The notes beneath the pieces were generated by a model. It did no database searches. It worked only from the letters and a program-made list of their open reading frames with translations, and was not told where the DNA came from. The position numbers and the translations under genes are program-made. Source: Patiria miniata (Eukaryota; Echinodermata; Asteroidea; Valvatida; Asterinidae). Taken from it: DNA of 64,000 bases. Shown piece by piece: positions 63,912 to 64,000 of the stretch (its first letter is position 1; the number at the start of each line of letters is the position of its first letter). The stretch spans positions 13,182,262 to 13,246,261 of the forward strand of contig NW_024037055.1 in NCBI RefSeq assembly GCF_015706575.1. Reading direction: 5' to 3'.

Positions 63912-64000
63912 GTGAGAACACTATTAGCAACCTCGATTTTGCAAAAGAATTACATTTCTATTCATAAAAACAATTCATTACATCGACTTCCTTCTCCACT

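Overview
This window is animal nuclear DNA. Genes are split by GT-AG introns, no operons are visible, and most of the sequence is AT-rich and packed with interspersed repeats. The protein families (an SLC22 organic-ion transporter, a DsbA/FrnE-type thioredoxin-fold protein, a BEL/Pao retrotransposon), the many small MITEs with long G runs, and several tRNA-derived repeats suggest a marine invertebrate, possibly a deuterostome such as an echinoderm, hemichordate or cephalochordate. I cannot name the species from sequence alone.

Layout. 1-7 kb: the last four coding exons of a DsbA/FrnE-like gene on the + strand, with the N-terminal exon carrying the catalytic cysteines outside the window; its introns hold a 400-bp hairpin element. 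10.9-27.2 kb: a complete nine-exon SLC22-type transporter gene on the - strand. All splice phases agree and give a 596-residue protein; the introns hold mariner-, hAT-, TTAA- and foldback-type MITEs. 27-42 kb: no convincing host gene, only tRNA-type SINEs, tandem MITE pieces, inverted repeats and GACTCGAGTC-rich arrays. 42.1-43.1 kb and 60.9-63.9 kb: broken + strand copies of SLC22 exons 1, 2 and 4, each next to a decayed non-LTR retrotransposon on the - strand, which looks like a segmental duplication. 50.9-51.3 kb: one intact 142-codon ORF of unknown family. 51.6-58.6 kb: a complete BEL/Pao retrotransposon with two 303-bp LTRs that I read as identical, a 5-bp target duplication and one uninterrupted 1814-codon gag-pol frame. 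It is inserted inside an older TIR element that has a tRNA-like core.

No metabolic pathway links these genes. The clearest biology is mobile-element layering: MITEs nested in MITEs, a young LTR element inside an older TIR/tRNA-like element, and transporter duplicates being eroded by insertions and indels. In both intact multi-exon genes the first AATAAA I can find after the stop codon lies inside a MITE.
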